Source of the DNA: Diospyros lotus
Taxonomy: Eukaryota; Streptophyta; Magnoliopsida; Ericales; Ebenaceae
Assembly: GCF_014633365.1 (NCBI RefSeq)
Contig: NC_068351.1
Coordinates: 15,816,907 to 15,880,906 of the forward strand
Direction of reading: 5' to 3'
DNA: 64,000 nt
The notes under the pieces were generated by a model. The model saw only the letters and a list, made by a program, of their open reading frames with translations. It did no database searches and was not told the DNA's origin. Made by a program: the position numbers and the translations under genes. Shown piece by piece: positions 20,882-31,403 of this stretch (the first letter of the stretch is position 1; each line of letters opens with the position of its first letter).

Positions 20882-21078
20882 GGCACTCCTTTATTCCTGT
20901 TCCTGAATTTATTTAATCAATACTTCTAATTATAAGAAATTCCAACAATCTCTTGCAGCATATCTTTGTGCTTACTCATTTTAATTTTCAATTCATGGTG
21001 GTATTTTCTATTGTTTATCCTTGTTAAAGGAATAGACTGGCAGAATATAATTAACTACCATTGTTCAACTGAATGCAG

Positions 21079-21677
21079 TCACACGTGGATTTCAATGAAG
21101 AACAAGTAAATGCATTTGTTTGTGATGTAGTGGAGGATGATCTTTGTGACAAAGTGATGCCTTCTTCTGTTGATGTTGCAACCTTGGTATGGATGCTGTT
21201 GAATAAATTAATTTATGGTACAACTCCCCAACACCCCCACTCCCAGGCACACATGAAAAAAATAAATAAATAAAATAAAATAAAGAAAAGAAAGTGGGAA
21301 GCAAACAGAGCAGTATATCTTATTTACGTTTATTGTTGTTATCTTAATGATGGTTTGAGTTTTCCCAGTAGTCGGATGAGTTTTATTTCCATTATGGTTC
21401 TAAAGTACACCATCACTGCTTATATAAAGCGCCTAACATGTTAAGCAGATTTTTATGTTGTCTGCAGTTTGTCCAAAAAAGATGCATATGATATTGCAGA
21501 ATATCAGGAAAGTATTAAAGGTAGCTCTGACATTGTGTTGGTTGAGATGGCTATTTTTTGGTCATTCATGTATTTGCACTATTTTATATTTTTGGTTTGA
21601 CTTATTATGATTACCTCACCGTGCAGCCTGAGGGTTATATTCTCGTACGTGATTATGCAATAGGAGATTATGCTCAA
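21079..21677 (+). CDS. tRNA N3-methylcytidine methyltransferase (METTL2/6/8-like), three internal exons
   Basis: Three exons with consensus splice sites and phase 0 junctions. Exon 21079-21186 (after GCAG, before GTATGG) has 'VNAFVCDVVEDDLCDKVMPS'. Exon 21449-21520 (before GTAGCT) has 'IFMLSAVCPKKMHMILQNIR'. Exon 21627-21677 (after GCAG, before GTAAGT) encodes 'PEGYILVRDYAIGDYAQ'. Together they are the middle of the Rossmann methyltransferase domain of the family that makes m3C in tRNA anticodon loops. 'FVCDV' and 'GYILVRDYA' are family blocks after the SAM-binding loop. The SAM-binding exons should lie upstream and are not in the window; a 19.7-kb gypsy insertion lies 5' of the first exon seen. 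The reading frame is open. The gene continues at 31404. Confidence 0.88.
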
Positions 21678-21736
21678 GTAAGTCTCCTGATTCAAGTACA
21701 AATCTTTTAGTATCCTTATGCCTTATTTGTATTTTA

Positions 21737-21916
21737 GGGCAATCTTTGATAGCAACAATAAGGTTGCTCCTCTGTGACCAAATGTCACGGGTTTGAGCTG
21801 TGGAAACGTCGTCTTTTGCCGAAAAAAAAAAAAACAAGGGGAAGACTGTAGAAATACAACTCTCCCCCAACTCTGGCAAAGCGTGGATCCTCATGCATTG
21901 GAGATGCCCTTTTTAG
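21737..21916 (+). mobile_element. SINE (Au-like, tRNA-derived) in the methyltransferase intron
   Basis: About 180 bp with a tRNA-like head (box-B-like 'GGGTTTGAGCTG') and the 3' motif 'GCAAAGCGTGGATCCTCATG' running into a T tract, typical of plant Au SINEs. The flanks are a 17-18-bp duplication with two differences, GCCTTATTTG(T/C)ATT.. at 21720-21736 and 21917-21934, as made by LINE-type retrotransposition. A poly-A run sits in the middle. Confidence 0.85.
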
Positions 21917-21992
21917 GCCTTATTTGCATTCTTATTATAGACACTAGATAGTGGCAATTGTTACTGCTGATGAGCTGGTTCATTTTCATTAC

Positions 21993-22274
21993 TGTTGAGG
22001 AAGATATTCTGATAAAGAAGTAAAATTCCGAATTGAAAGGGATGATAATAACAGTGGATAAGAGCTGAAAGTTTGAATAAGAGATAAGGTGATAAGAAGA
22101 AGAGGATGAATTCAAAAGGAGAAAACAAGTTACAGCTATTCCATAAAGATAGGAGATAAACTAACTTTCAAGTTTAAAATCCCATCTTATCTGATGTTGT
22201 ATTGTAATTTCAAATTTGTTTTTGAATTACTAGATTTTAGGAGATAGCTGATAGAAGTTTTTTGTATATATATG
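21993..22274 (+). repeat. Copia-C 5' LTR, first part
   Basis: Matches 30252-30530. Interrupted at ATATG (22270-22274) by Copia-D. Confidence 0.93.
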
Positions 22275-22539
22275 TGTTGAGAAAAGGAACCGGTATTCCT
22301 TATGATTTTATTGATGTCAATGATAAAATTTATACAAGAGGTTCCTAAGAATTATCCTATATTTTAGGACTAGATTACATTCCTTCTATCTAGGACTAGA
22401 TTACATTAATTTAAATACAACAAGAAGATAAATATAAAAGTAAAAACTGAAACAATAATCTAAACAAATCTAAACAATCAAACAATCTATCACTTATCTC
22501 GGCTGGTTGTTATCTTCGGTTATCTCGGATATTTCAACA
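22275..22539 (-). repeat. Copia-D 3' LTR
   Basis: 265-bp copy of 27855-28133, with a short missing stretch near 22430 where the other copy has 'AAAACACAAAGAT'. Confidence 0.94.
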
Positions 22540-22546
22540 CTCCCCC

Positions 22547-22943
22547 TCAAGCTGGTGAGTGGATGTCTTCCATTCCCAGCTTGCTTACTAGTTCCTCAAA
22601 TTTCCTAATAGGCAATCCTTTAGTAAGAAGATTTGCCACCTGTTGATTAGTTGAAACATAGGAAATTTGTAGTAACCTGGATTCTAGTTTTTCTTTAATG
22701 AAATGCTTGTCAATCTCAATGTGCTTGGTTCGGTCGTGTTGTATTGGATTATGAGCAATATTGATTGCTGATTGATTGTCGGATAGAAGCTCAAGCGGAT
22801 ATGGTATTTGAATCTTTAAATCTTCTAGGATAATTTTCAGCCACAAGAGTTCACACACACCAAGAGCCATAGCTCTGAATTCTGCCTTAGTACTTGACCG
22901 TGCTACTACTCCTTGTTTCTTACTCCTCCAAGACACCAAATTT
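22547..22943 (-). pseudogene. Copia-D RNase H, C-terminal part
   Basis: Minus-strand 'VSWRSKKQGVVARSSTKAEFRA', 'LLSDNQSAINIAHNPIQHDRTK' and 'VANLLTKGLP', conserved copia RNase H blocks. It is disconnected from RT by the hAT MITE; without the MITE and its TSD copy the two parts abut. Confidence 0.9.
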
Positions 22944-23633
22944 TAGGGGTGTTCAAAAAAACCGACAAACCGTGGAAACCGACCGAACCGAACCGCACCG
23001 CACCGCGTGGTTTTTTAAGATGAGCGGTCCGACACGGTTTGAGAAATCCTCAAACCATGCAGTTTTCAGTTTGAGGATTTCTCGGTTCGGTTTAAAACCG
23101 AACCGCCCGAATATAATGTAATAATAAAAAATTTATAAAATAATTTATAAAACAATTTACTCTCAAACCAGAAAAATAGATCTGGTAAACAGATTGTAAA
23201 CAATTTGTTCTGTTTTACAAACTGTTTGTTATACAGTTTGTTTTTACAAACAATCTTATACAGTTTGTAAAAACAATCTTATTCAATCTGTTTACAAACA
23301 GATTCTTTATACAAATAGTTTGTAAAAACAATCTGTTTACAAATTGTATAAATAAAAGATTATTTTATTTATTTTAATTTATGAATTAAATAGTTGATGA
23401 AATAATTTATTAAACCATGAAAATCGCACTACAAAAATGAGTGGATTAATATTTTGAATATTTTGAACAAACCGCGGAAACCGCACCGAATCGCACCGCA
23501 AATACGGTGCGGTTCGGTGCGGTTTTTGCTCACCAAACCAGACCGCGCGGTTTGGTTTGATAAAAAACCGCACAAGCGGTTTGGCGTATTAAAAATGTCA
23601 AAAATCGACCAAACCGAACCGTGAACACCCCTA
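22944..23633. mobile_element. hAT-type MITE (MITE-B), 690 bp
   Basis: Perfect 12-bp terminal inverted repeat TAGGGGTGTTCA / TGAACACCCCTA and an exact 8-bp TSD CCAAATTT (22936-22943 and 23634-23641), the signature of hAT transposons. No transposase. Subterminal arrays of 'ACCGAACCGCACCGC'-like motifs lie near both ends in opposite orientation. The centre has repeated inverted 'TTTACAAACAGATTG'-like units. Confidence 0.93.
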
Positions 23634-23641
23634 CCAAATTT

Positions 23642-24768
23642 CCTCCTAGGAACATGCAGTACCCAGTTGTGGACCGTCTATCAACCAAAGAACCTCCATA
23701 ATCAGCGTCCGTGTACCCTTGAATTTTTAGACCAACTCCCGGTGCAAAAAGAATGCCTTTGCCTGGTGTAGCTTTTAAATAATGAAGAATTTTCTTCACT
23801 GCGTTCATGTGTTCCTCATTGGGGCTGTGCATGAATTGACTTACTAGGCTTACTCCAAATGCTATGTCCGGCCTAGTATGTGAGAGATATATCAGTTTCC
23901 CTACCAACCTTTGGAACTGCCCTTTATCTATTGCTTCTCCAGAGTAATTTTCTCGTAGCTTGATGTTTGGGTCTACTGGAACCTGAGCTCCCTTTCCTCC
24001 TAGCAATCCAGTCTCAGTCAATAAGTCAAGAGTGTACTTACGCTGAGATAGGTAGATTCCTTTTTGAGAATAGGCCACCTCAATGCCTAAGAAATACTTT
24101 AGCCTTCCAAGGTCTTTAATCTCAAATTCCTTAGCAAGATCTCGTTTTAGGCCTTCTTGCTCAGCTTCATCATTTCCTGTCACAACAATGTCATCAGCAT
24201 AAACTAATAGAGCAGTTACCTTATCTTTCGTGTGTTTGAGGAAGAGGGTGTGGTCCCCTCGGCTTTGCCGGTATCCCATTTTATGCATTGCTGTAGAAAA
24301 TCGCCCAAACCATGCTCGTGGAGACTGTTTAAGTCCATATAATGCTTTCTTCAATCTACACACTTGCCCTTCTTTGTTATGAGAAAATCCAGGAGGTAAT
24401 TCCATAAATACTTCTTCTTCTAAATCCCCATGCAAGAATGCATTTTTAACATCTAATTGTTGTAGTTTCCACCCCAAATTTGCTGCTAATGAGATGAGAA
24501 CTCGAACTGTTGTCATTTTTGCTACTAGGGCAAAGGTCTCAAGATAATCAATCCCATAGGATTGTGTATAACCCTTGGCCACTAGCCTTGCCTTGTATCT
24601 CTCAAGAGTATCATCAGCTTTGTATTTTAAATTAAAGACCCATCTGCAGCTCACTGGTTTAATTCCCTTGGGTTGAGTCACCTCCTCCCAAGTTTGATTC
24701 TTGTGCAAGGCCCTCATTTCTTCTAACATGGCTTCTTTCCAATGTGGATCCTTTAGTGCCTCCTCCAC
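23642..24768 (-). pseudogene. Copia-D reverse transcriptase and start of RNase H
   Basis: Open from 24768 to the MITE. It has 'EEALKDPHWKEAMLEEM', 'CRWVFNLKYKADDTLERYKA', 'LDVKNAFLHGDLEEEVFM', '[18 protein letters not shown]' and the catalytic box 'LLVYADDIVVTGND' (YADD instead of YVDD, keeping both Asp). 'DLGRLKYFLGIEV', 'RLVGKLIYLSHTRPDIAF' and RNase H 'GYTDADYGGSLVDRRSTTGY' follow. The last ~40 codons of the open frame beyond 23641 are MITE sequence. Confidence 0.92.
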
Positions 24769-26247
24769 TGATTTTGGAATAACACTAGCATCTAGGGTTG
24801 TTAGGAAGCTTCTGTAGATAGGAGAAAGGCGATGGTAGGATAGAAAATTTGCTACGGGATGTTTGGTGCATGTTCGGACTCCTTTTCGGAGGGCAATAGG
24901 AAGGTCTAGATCAGGGAATTCTGATTCTGTTTGGATGATGTTTTGTTCTTCAGATATGTGCTCTGCCAGTCTTGGATTAGGGGTTGCACCTGGTGTGGGC
25001 TGAAGATCATGATTAGGCTATCGTCTCTTGTACACATAGGGTGAGCCTTTGTATCTGTTGGTAGAAGTCAGCTGCTGGTTTGTTGATTCAGTGTTATTTG
25101 ATGGGAAAGACTTAGGGACAGAATCATTGGTTGAAGTAGGGGGTTCTGGAAGAAAATCTGGAAAGAAATTATCCATATTTTCTGGTTGAGTATACTCCCC
25201 CTTAGGCTGAGAATCAAAAAAGGATTGGGACTCAATGAAGGTGACATCCTTAGAAATATAGACTTTTCAGGAGATAGGATCATAACACTTGTATCCTTTT
25301 TTGGGTTGGAGAATACCCTATGAAGACACATCTTTTTGCTCTAGGATCTAACTTGTCTCAGTGGACCTTAGGTATGTGAACAAAATATACACATCCAAAA
25401 ACTTTGAGAGGCAATGGAGAATGCAGTTTCAGATCTGGGAAGAATTTGGTTAGACTTTGGAAAGGACTTTGATTGTCAAGAATCTTAGATGGGACCCTAT
25501 TAATGACATAAGTGGCTGTCAAGACTGCCTCCCCCCATAGATATTTAGGAATATTATGATAATGAAGAAGGGCTCGAGTGACATTCAAAAGATGCCTCAT
25601 CTTCCTCTCGGCCACTCCATTTTGTTGTGGAGTGTGGATGCATGAAGATTCATGGACAATTCCTTCATTTTGGAAGAAGAGATGTAAATGAGCATTGAAA
25701 TAATCTCTTGCATTATCTGTCCTAAATTTTTTAATTTGAGTTCCAAATTGTGTGTGAACCATTTTGCAAAAGTAAGGGAGAACAGTCCCAATACTAGCTT
25801 TATCCTTTAATAGGAAAACCCAACACATTCTAGTACAATCATCTATGAATGAGATGAACCACTTGCCCCCGACTGATTTAAAATTCTTGAAAGACCCCAA
25901 ACATCTGAATGAATCAAAGCAAAAGGTCTAGATGATAGTTTATTGCTAATTGAATAAGAGGTTCTATGATGTTTGGCTATAACACACACATCACACTGAA
26001 AATTACTAGGATTAAGAGTTTTAAACAAAGTAGGAAACATTTCCTTCACTAAACTAAAAGGAGGATGACCTAGTCGAAGATGATGAAGCCAAATAGCAGT
26101 TCGGTCAGAGGCTGTTTTTTGGATTGAGTAGGCTGCCTGCAACTGATCTTTAGGCTTAGTGCTCCTCCCTTGCAAGATATACAACCCATGTTGTTCTTTA
26201 GCCACACCAATCGTCCTCCCCGTGTCCATGTCCTGAAATTTACACAC
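24769..26247 (-). pseudogene. Copia-D integrase and linker
   Basis: 26247-25843 has 'IWLHHLRLGHPPFSLVKEMF', zinc-binding 'CDVC' and 'ALIHSDVWG'. 25900-25358 has 'FISFIDDCTRMCWVFLL', 'KKFRTDNARDYF' and 'HTPQQNGVAERKMRHLL' (catalytic Asp and Glu). 25331-24769 is the degraded linker to RT with stops. Frames overlap in different registers, marking frameshifts near 25860 and 25340. Confidence 0.88.
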
Positions 26248-26342
26248 ATATGGAGAGAAAACAACATTGCAATTGAGGTCTTGAGTGAGTTGTTTTATGG
26301 AAATAAGGCTAAGAGTTAAATCTAGTACATAAAGTACTGGAT

Positions 26343-27650
26343 TTATTGATAAATTTGGACCAAAGATAACTTTTCCTTTTCCTTTAATGGGAATTGTGGT
26401 TCCATCGGCAATAGTGATCTGTTTGGATGATGTAAAAGGCTCATAAGTATCAAAAACTGGAAATTGGGTGTCATATGGTTAGTAGCCTCTGAATCCAAGA
26501 TCCATGTGTTATTCCTACCAGTTTTGGAGGCTAAAAAAGGAGTAAAACAGATTTGTTTACCTTGTTGAGCCATAGAGCAGGATGCTCCTCCATCTTGAAT
26601 GGTTCTTAGAAATTCCTTCAGCTTATGAATTTCTTCTTTATTGAGCTGATTGAAATCCATACTAGTTCCAACACCCTGCCTCTCTTTTTTTTCTGCTTCT
26701 CCCTCTTGTTCTTTGTTTGAAAGGTAGCTTTGAGGGTAGTTTTGTGGAGGACTTTGAGTCCTTATATTCTTGAATCCACCAAGTTTATTGAGGACTGCTT
26801 CCTTTCCATGCAACTTGAAGCAGGTCTCCCTAGTATGCCTCGGCTTATTACAAAAGGTGCACCACTGCCCTTCTCGTCCGGACTTATTTCGGTTTGTTGA
26901 CTGCTTCCATGATTTGTTGCTGGAAAGGAGTGCTGATCCTTCCATATTGGATCCACCAAGCATGGCTGCTCTCCTATTTTCTTCACTTCTAACAATAGCA
27001 AATACCTCATTTAGGCTAGGTAATTTATCCTTACCAAGAATTTGAACCCGTACCTGATCGAACTCGGGATTTAAGCCGGCTAGGAACTCTACTATCCGGT
27101 CTCTTTCAAGAATTTGATTGAGAGTAGCAGTATCCGCTTGGCACACCATCTTTATAGCTTGGTATTGATCAAGCTCTAACCATAGGCCTAGCATCAGATG
27201 ATAATTCTCTGTGATTGTTAGCTGGCCTTGCTTTGAACCATTGATTTTTGTTTTGACATCAAAGATCACAGATGCATCCTTAGCCTTTGAGTAAGTCTGA
27301 TAAACAGTCTCCCAAATTGCTCTGGCAGTACTAAGGAACATAAAGTTCCTGCTGATATTTGGTTGTATTGTGCTCCATAGCCACGACATGATGCGGGAGT
27401 CTTCCACATCCCATGCGCTGAAGCTTGGATCAGTTTCTGGTGGAGGATTCCCAGTTAGGTGGGTGCTCTTTCCTCGGCCTTTAAGAAGGATTTTGATTAG
27501 CTGCGACCATTGAAGAAAATTCTTACCATCTAGCCGGTAGGATTGGTGAATATTTGGTAGTTCGCCAGTAAGAGAAGGTTGATCCACCGCAGTTGTTTCT
27601 CCAGTGATGATAGTTGGTGAAGACGATGGATTTGCTGATGTTTCTGACAT
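26343..27650 (-). pseudogene. Copia-D gag and protease start
   Basis: The likely start is the minus-strand ATG at 27650 ('MSETSANPSSSP'); the frame is open further upstream, but that is leader. Gag blocks include 'LDGKNFLQWSQLIKILLKGR', 'FLSTARAIWETVYQTYSKA' and 'FLAGLNPEFDQVRVQILG', then the CCHC knuckle 'CTFCNKPRHTRETC'. The protease site reads 'WILDSEATNHMTP'. The Gly after Asp-Ser is replaced by Glu, which should kill the protease. Confidence 0.9.
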
Positions 27651-27854
27651 GTTTGTGAAGGAAGAACAGAAGGATGAAAGGTGTAGATGGTTGGAACTCA
27701 AGAAAAAAGGGGTGCTATTAGGGCACAAGCAATGAAGGCACTGATTACTAGAAGAGCAGGCTTGGATCGACAAGCACTGAAAAACAGGATTGGCTTGGAT
27801 CGGCAAGCACTGATTATGAGAAGAATAGGCTTGGATCAGCAAGCTCTGATACCA

Positions 27855-28133
27855 TGTTGAGAAAATGAACCGGTATTCCTTATGATTTTATTGATGTCAA
27901 TGATAAAATTTATACAAGAAGTTCCTAAGAATTCTCCTATATTTTAGGACTAGATTACATTCCTTCTATCTAGAACTAGATTACATTAATTTAAATACAA
28001 CAAGAAGATAAAAACACAAAGATAAATATAAAAGTAAAAACTGAAACAATAATCTAAACAAATCTAAACAATCAAACAATCTATCACTTATCTTGGCTGG
28101 TTGTTATCTTTGGTTATCTCAGATATTTCAACA
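27855..28133 (-). repeat. Copia-D 5' LTR
   Basis: 279 bp, begins TGTTGAGAAAAT on the plus strand and ends TTTCAACA. Primer site at 27841-27854. Confidence 0.94.
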
Positions 28134-28138
28134 ATATG

Positions 28139-28245
28139 CATCATACTATCTAATGCAATGTGGGATTGAGTTTGTGTCATTCACCCCTTTGTTACTTAGA
28201 GTGTTTCTTTCTAAAACATTTAAGTTTGTTCATGGTATTAGAGCC
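28139..28245 (+). repeat. Copia-C 5' LTR remainder and primer site
   Basis: 28139-28232 completes the LTR split by Copia-D and ends TTTGTTCA like 30614. TGGTATTAGAGCC (28233-28245) is the primer site with one mismatch. Confidence 0.9.
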
Positions 28246-28298
28246 ACCAGTCCGGTGACTGCATACCTAGTTCTTTCCTTCACACAAGCTGCTCCAAG

Positions 28299-30244
28299 AT
28301 GGCTAGTTCCTCACCAACTAGTGAAGCCTCCACTACTTTCCCTACATCCACTAGAACCTACGTAACTAATCAAGGGGGAGAACAGTTAGTTCAAGTTCCT
28401 AAACCACCACCTCTGGTGTACTCTTGAAAGAGGACTTATGAACCAAATCAAGGCTGTTCATTAACCCCAGAAGCAAGTCTGGTACCTGAAGAGGATGAAA
28501 GAGCTGAAATAACAGTGCCTATTGAGGAGGATCAAAGGACAAAAAATGTAGAAAATGCAGAACCAGAACCCTATGATTTGGATATTCCAATAGCATGGAG
28601 AAAAGGGGTGAGATCATGTACTAAATATCTAATTTCTAATCATTTGGCATATTTTTGGTTGTCTTCAAAATTCATGGCATTTACTACCAAGATTGATGAA
28701 GTGAAAATTCCTAGAATATCTATAAGGCTTTACAAATACCACACTGGAGAAAGGTTGTAATGAAGGAAACGAATGCATTGGAAAAGAATGGCACATGGGA
28801 AGTGGTAAGACTACCGCAAGACAAGAAAGTGATAGGTAGCAAATGGGTGTTTATTGTGAAGCATAAATCTGATGGAAGTATTGAGAGATACAAGGCCAGG
28901 TTAGTGTCCCAAGGCTTCATCCAAACACATGATTTAGATTATGAAGAGACTTTTGTACGAGTTGCAAAGCTCAATTCTATACATGTGTTATTATCTCTTG
29001 CAACTAATTTGGATTAGAAACTACACCAACTAGACATCAAAAATGCATTTCTCAATGGGGACCTAGAAGAAGAGAGATGTATATGAGAATTTCTCTTGGA
29101 TTTGAGATGGAAGGGTGGGAAGGAAAAGTTTGTAGGCTAAAAAAGTCCTTATATGGATTGAAACAATCCCCTAAGGCATGGTTTAAAAGATTTAGTACAA
29201 CTTTAAGTCGGCTAGAGTATCAACAGGGGTAGTTTGATCATACTTTATTTACTAAACATGCTACTAATGGTCAAAAAACTATCTTAATAGTTTACGTGGA
29301 TGATGTTATCATTATTGATGACAATATGCAAGAAATAAAGGCACTTAAAGGTCAGTTACAACAGGTGTTTGAAGTCAAAGACCCAGGACAACTAAGGTAT
29401 TTCCTAGGAATGGAAGTAGCAAGGAGTAAGGTGGGAATCTTTATTTCCCAGAGAAAGTATACATTGGATCTACTAAAGGAGACATGTAAGCTTGGTTGCT
29501 AGCCAGCACACCATTGGAACCCAATTGGGAGGCTAAAGAGGATGGGACAGAAACAACAGTAGAAAAAAGTAGATACCAAAGGTTAGTAGGAAAGTTAATC
29601 TATTTATCTCTTACACGACCTGATATTATATATGCAGTGAGTGTAGTGAGTCAATTTATGCATTCACCCACTAGCAAATCTTAATACTACTTATCATATC
29701 CTAAGATACCTTAAAAGGAACTCTTGGAAAGGGGCAGATATTCAGGAAGAATGAAGACCGAGGAATACAAGGATTTGTGGATGTTGAATGGGATGGATCT
29801 TTAAAAGATAGTAAGTCTACTTTCGAATATTGTACTAAGGTATGGGGGAATATCGTGATATGGAGAAGCAAGAAACAAAGTGTGGTGGCTAGAACCAATG
29901 CTGAGGCAGAATACCGAGCTATAGCTCAAGGTATATGTGAGGAGATATAGCTTGGGAAGCTTATGGAAGATCTGCAGGTGCCAAATACTACCCCTACAAG
30001 GCTATAATGTGACAGCAAATCGGCCATCAGTATAGTGAACAATCCGGTCCTACATGACCGGATGGAACATGTGGGAATCGATAAACATTTTATTAAGAAG
30101 GAAATTGAAGATGGTGGAATCAGTCTTATATATATCCCTACAGATTTACAAGAAGCTGATATCTTCACTAAAGCAATGAACAAACAGGGGTTTGAGCTAA
30201 TTAGAGGCAAGGTAGAAATGAGAGATATTTATTCATCAGCTTGA
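28299..30244 (+). pseudogene. Copia-C residual gag start, RT and RNase H
   Basis: The ATG at 28299 opens a gag-like start ('MASSSPTSEAS'). Within about 40 codons it passes into the linker normally found after integrase ('PPPLVYS', then 'LDIPIAWRKGVRSCTK'), so the middle of the element is missing. RT motifs follow: 'KWVFIVKHKSDGSIERYKAR', 'KNAFLNGDLEEE', 'ILIVYVDDVIIIDDN' and 'LRYFLGMEVARSK'. RNase H motifs are 'TNAEAEYRAIAQGIC' and 'HDRMEHVGIDKHFI'. There are many stops and shifts (for example 28424-28426 and 29017-29019). Confidence 0.9.
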
Positions 30245-30251
30245 GGGGGAG

Positions 30252-30614
30252 TGCTGAAGAAGAAATTCCAATAAAGAAGTAAAATTCCGAATTGAAAGGG
30301 ATGATAAGAACAGTGGATAAGAGCTGAAAGTTTGAATAAGAGATAAGGTGATAAGAAGAAGAGGATGAATTCAAAAGGAGATAAGAAGTTACAGCTATTC
30401 CATAAAGATAAGAGATAAACTAACTTTCGAGTTTAAAATCCTATCTTATCTGTTGTATTGTAATTTCAAATTTGTTTTTGAATTCCTAGATTTTAGGAGA
30501 TAGCTGATAGAGGTTTTCTGTATATATGTGCATCATACTATCTAATGCAAAGTGGGATTGAGTTTGTTCCGTTCACCCCTTTGCTACTTATCCTAAAACA
30601 TCTAAGTTTGTTCA
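30252..30614 (+). repeat. Copia-C 3' LTR
   Basis: 363 bp, starting TGCTGAAGAAG and ending TTTGTTCA. TSD ATTAC at 30615-30619. Confidence 0.93.
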
Positions 30615-30619
30615 ATTAC

Positions 30620-31403
30620 TTTGTTATATTATATTATATATTTCTCTGCTTAATGAACGGGACTGGAAAAACTAACTCACAGTCATAGTAATGGCTAATC
30701 ATGTCAATTAAATTTAATTGAACATTTCCCCTGGAGCCACGCCCTTCTATTCAAGTTCTGAAATTTAATTGAGATTATTTTGACATCAAAAGAACTGAAT
30801 TGAGATTATTCAAGTTCTAGATTTATGTTTTCCACAAGCTTTCAGACTCACTTCCCTTCTATTCAAGTTCAGAAATTTTTCTGAAACAATTTTGGCATCT
30901 AAAGAGACTGAATTTCAAGTGGTCTTATTTATTGAATGTCTCAGTTTTTTTCCCCCTATGAAACTACTCCTTTACACTTTTTAGCTGCACGTTGCAGCTA
31001 CTCTCAAATGAATGGTGATCCTTTTCTTTTTGCTGGACTAAATCAAGGTTAATATCACTTAATATAACAATGCATCTTCACCATGCTTGTTACTGCTGAT
31101 AATTTATTTTTTCCTTGCTTATGGTCTTGGAAGATAAAATAAGGTATTTTGGATGGCATTGTCAAATCATTCCTATCGTTCAAGAGGTATGCTAATGAAT
31201 ATTTGTCAGACAAAGTTACCTCACATTCCAGAGTAAAACTCCTATATATGGTACAGAACCATTAATTTCTTAAGGCATTATTTCCTTTTCTTATTTCTCA
31301 TATTTCTTTTTCCTGTTTTCCTTTAATATATTTATTGATTGAGTTATGATGAATTGGCTTTCCTTGTTCTCTTGTTATGTAAATCTGCTGGCTTAAATAT
31401 TAG
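30620..31403 (+). other. Methyltransferase intron, retroelement-free part
   Basis: AT-rich sequence ending in a good acceptor (AAATATTAG) at 31403. No other feature seen. Confidence 0.6.

Larger units (their letters stand above)
22275..28133 (-). mobile_element. Copia-D: Ty1/copia element inserted in the Copia-C 5' LTR
   Basis: TSD ATATG at 22270-22274 and 28134-28138. LTRs are 22275-22539 (3') and 27855-28133 (5'). The primer site on the minus strand is TGGTATCAGAGCTT (27841-27854) and the polypurine tract complement CTCCCCCTCAAGC follows 22539. Internal genes in copia order are nearly complete. RNase H is split by a 690-bp hAT MITE at 22944-23633. Protein similarity places Copia-E in the same family. 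Confidence 0.95.
21993..30614 (+). mobile_element. Copia-C: internally deleted Ty1/copia element holding Copia-D
   Basis: ATTAC lies outside both ends (21988-21992 and 30615-30619). The 5' LTR is 21993-22274 plus 28139-28232, split by Copia-D. The primer site TGGTATTAGAGCC (28233-28245) has one mismatch. The 3' LTR is 30252-30614 after a TTGAGGGGGAG polypurine tract. The ~2-kb interior encodes only a short gag start, then RT and RNase H, so gag, protease and integrase have been deleted. It sits in one intron of the methyltransferase gene. Confidence 0.94.

Noticed and set aside
21079..21677. Calling the methyltransferase a processed pseudogene
   Set aside because: It has introns with good splice sites and no frameshift in the five upstream exons seen.
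22944..23633. Helitron
   Set aside because: It has inverted ends and an 8-bp TSD; Helitrons have neither and end with CTRR.
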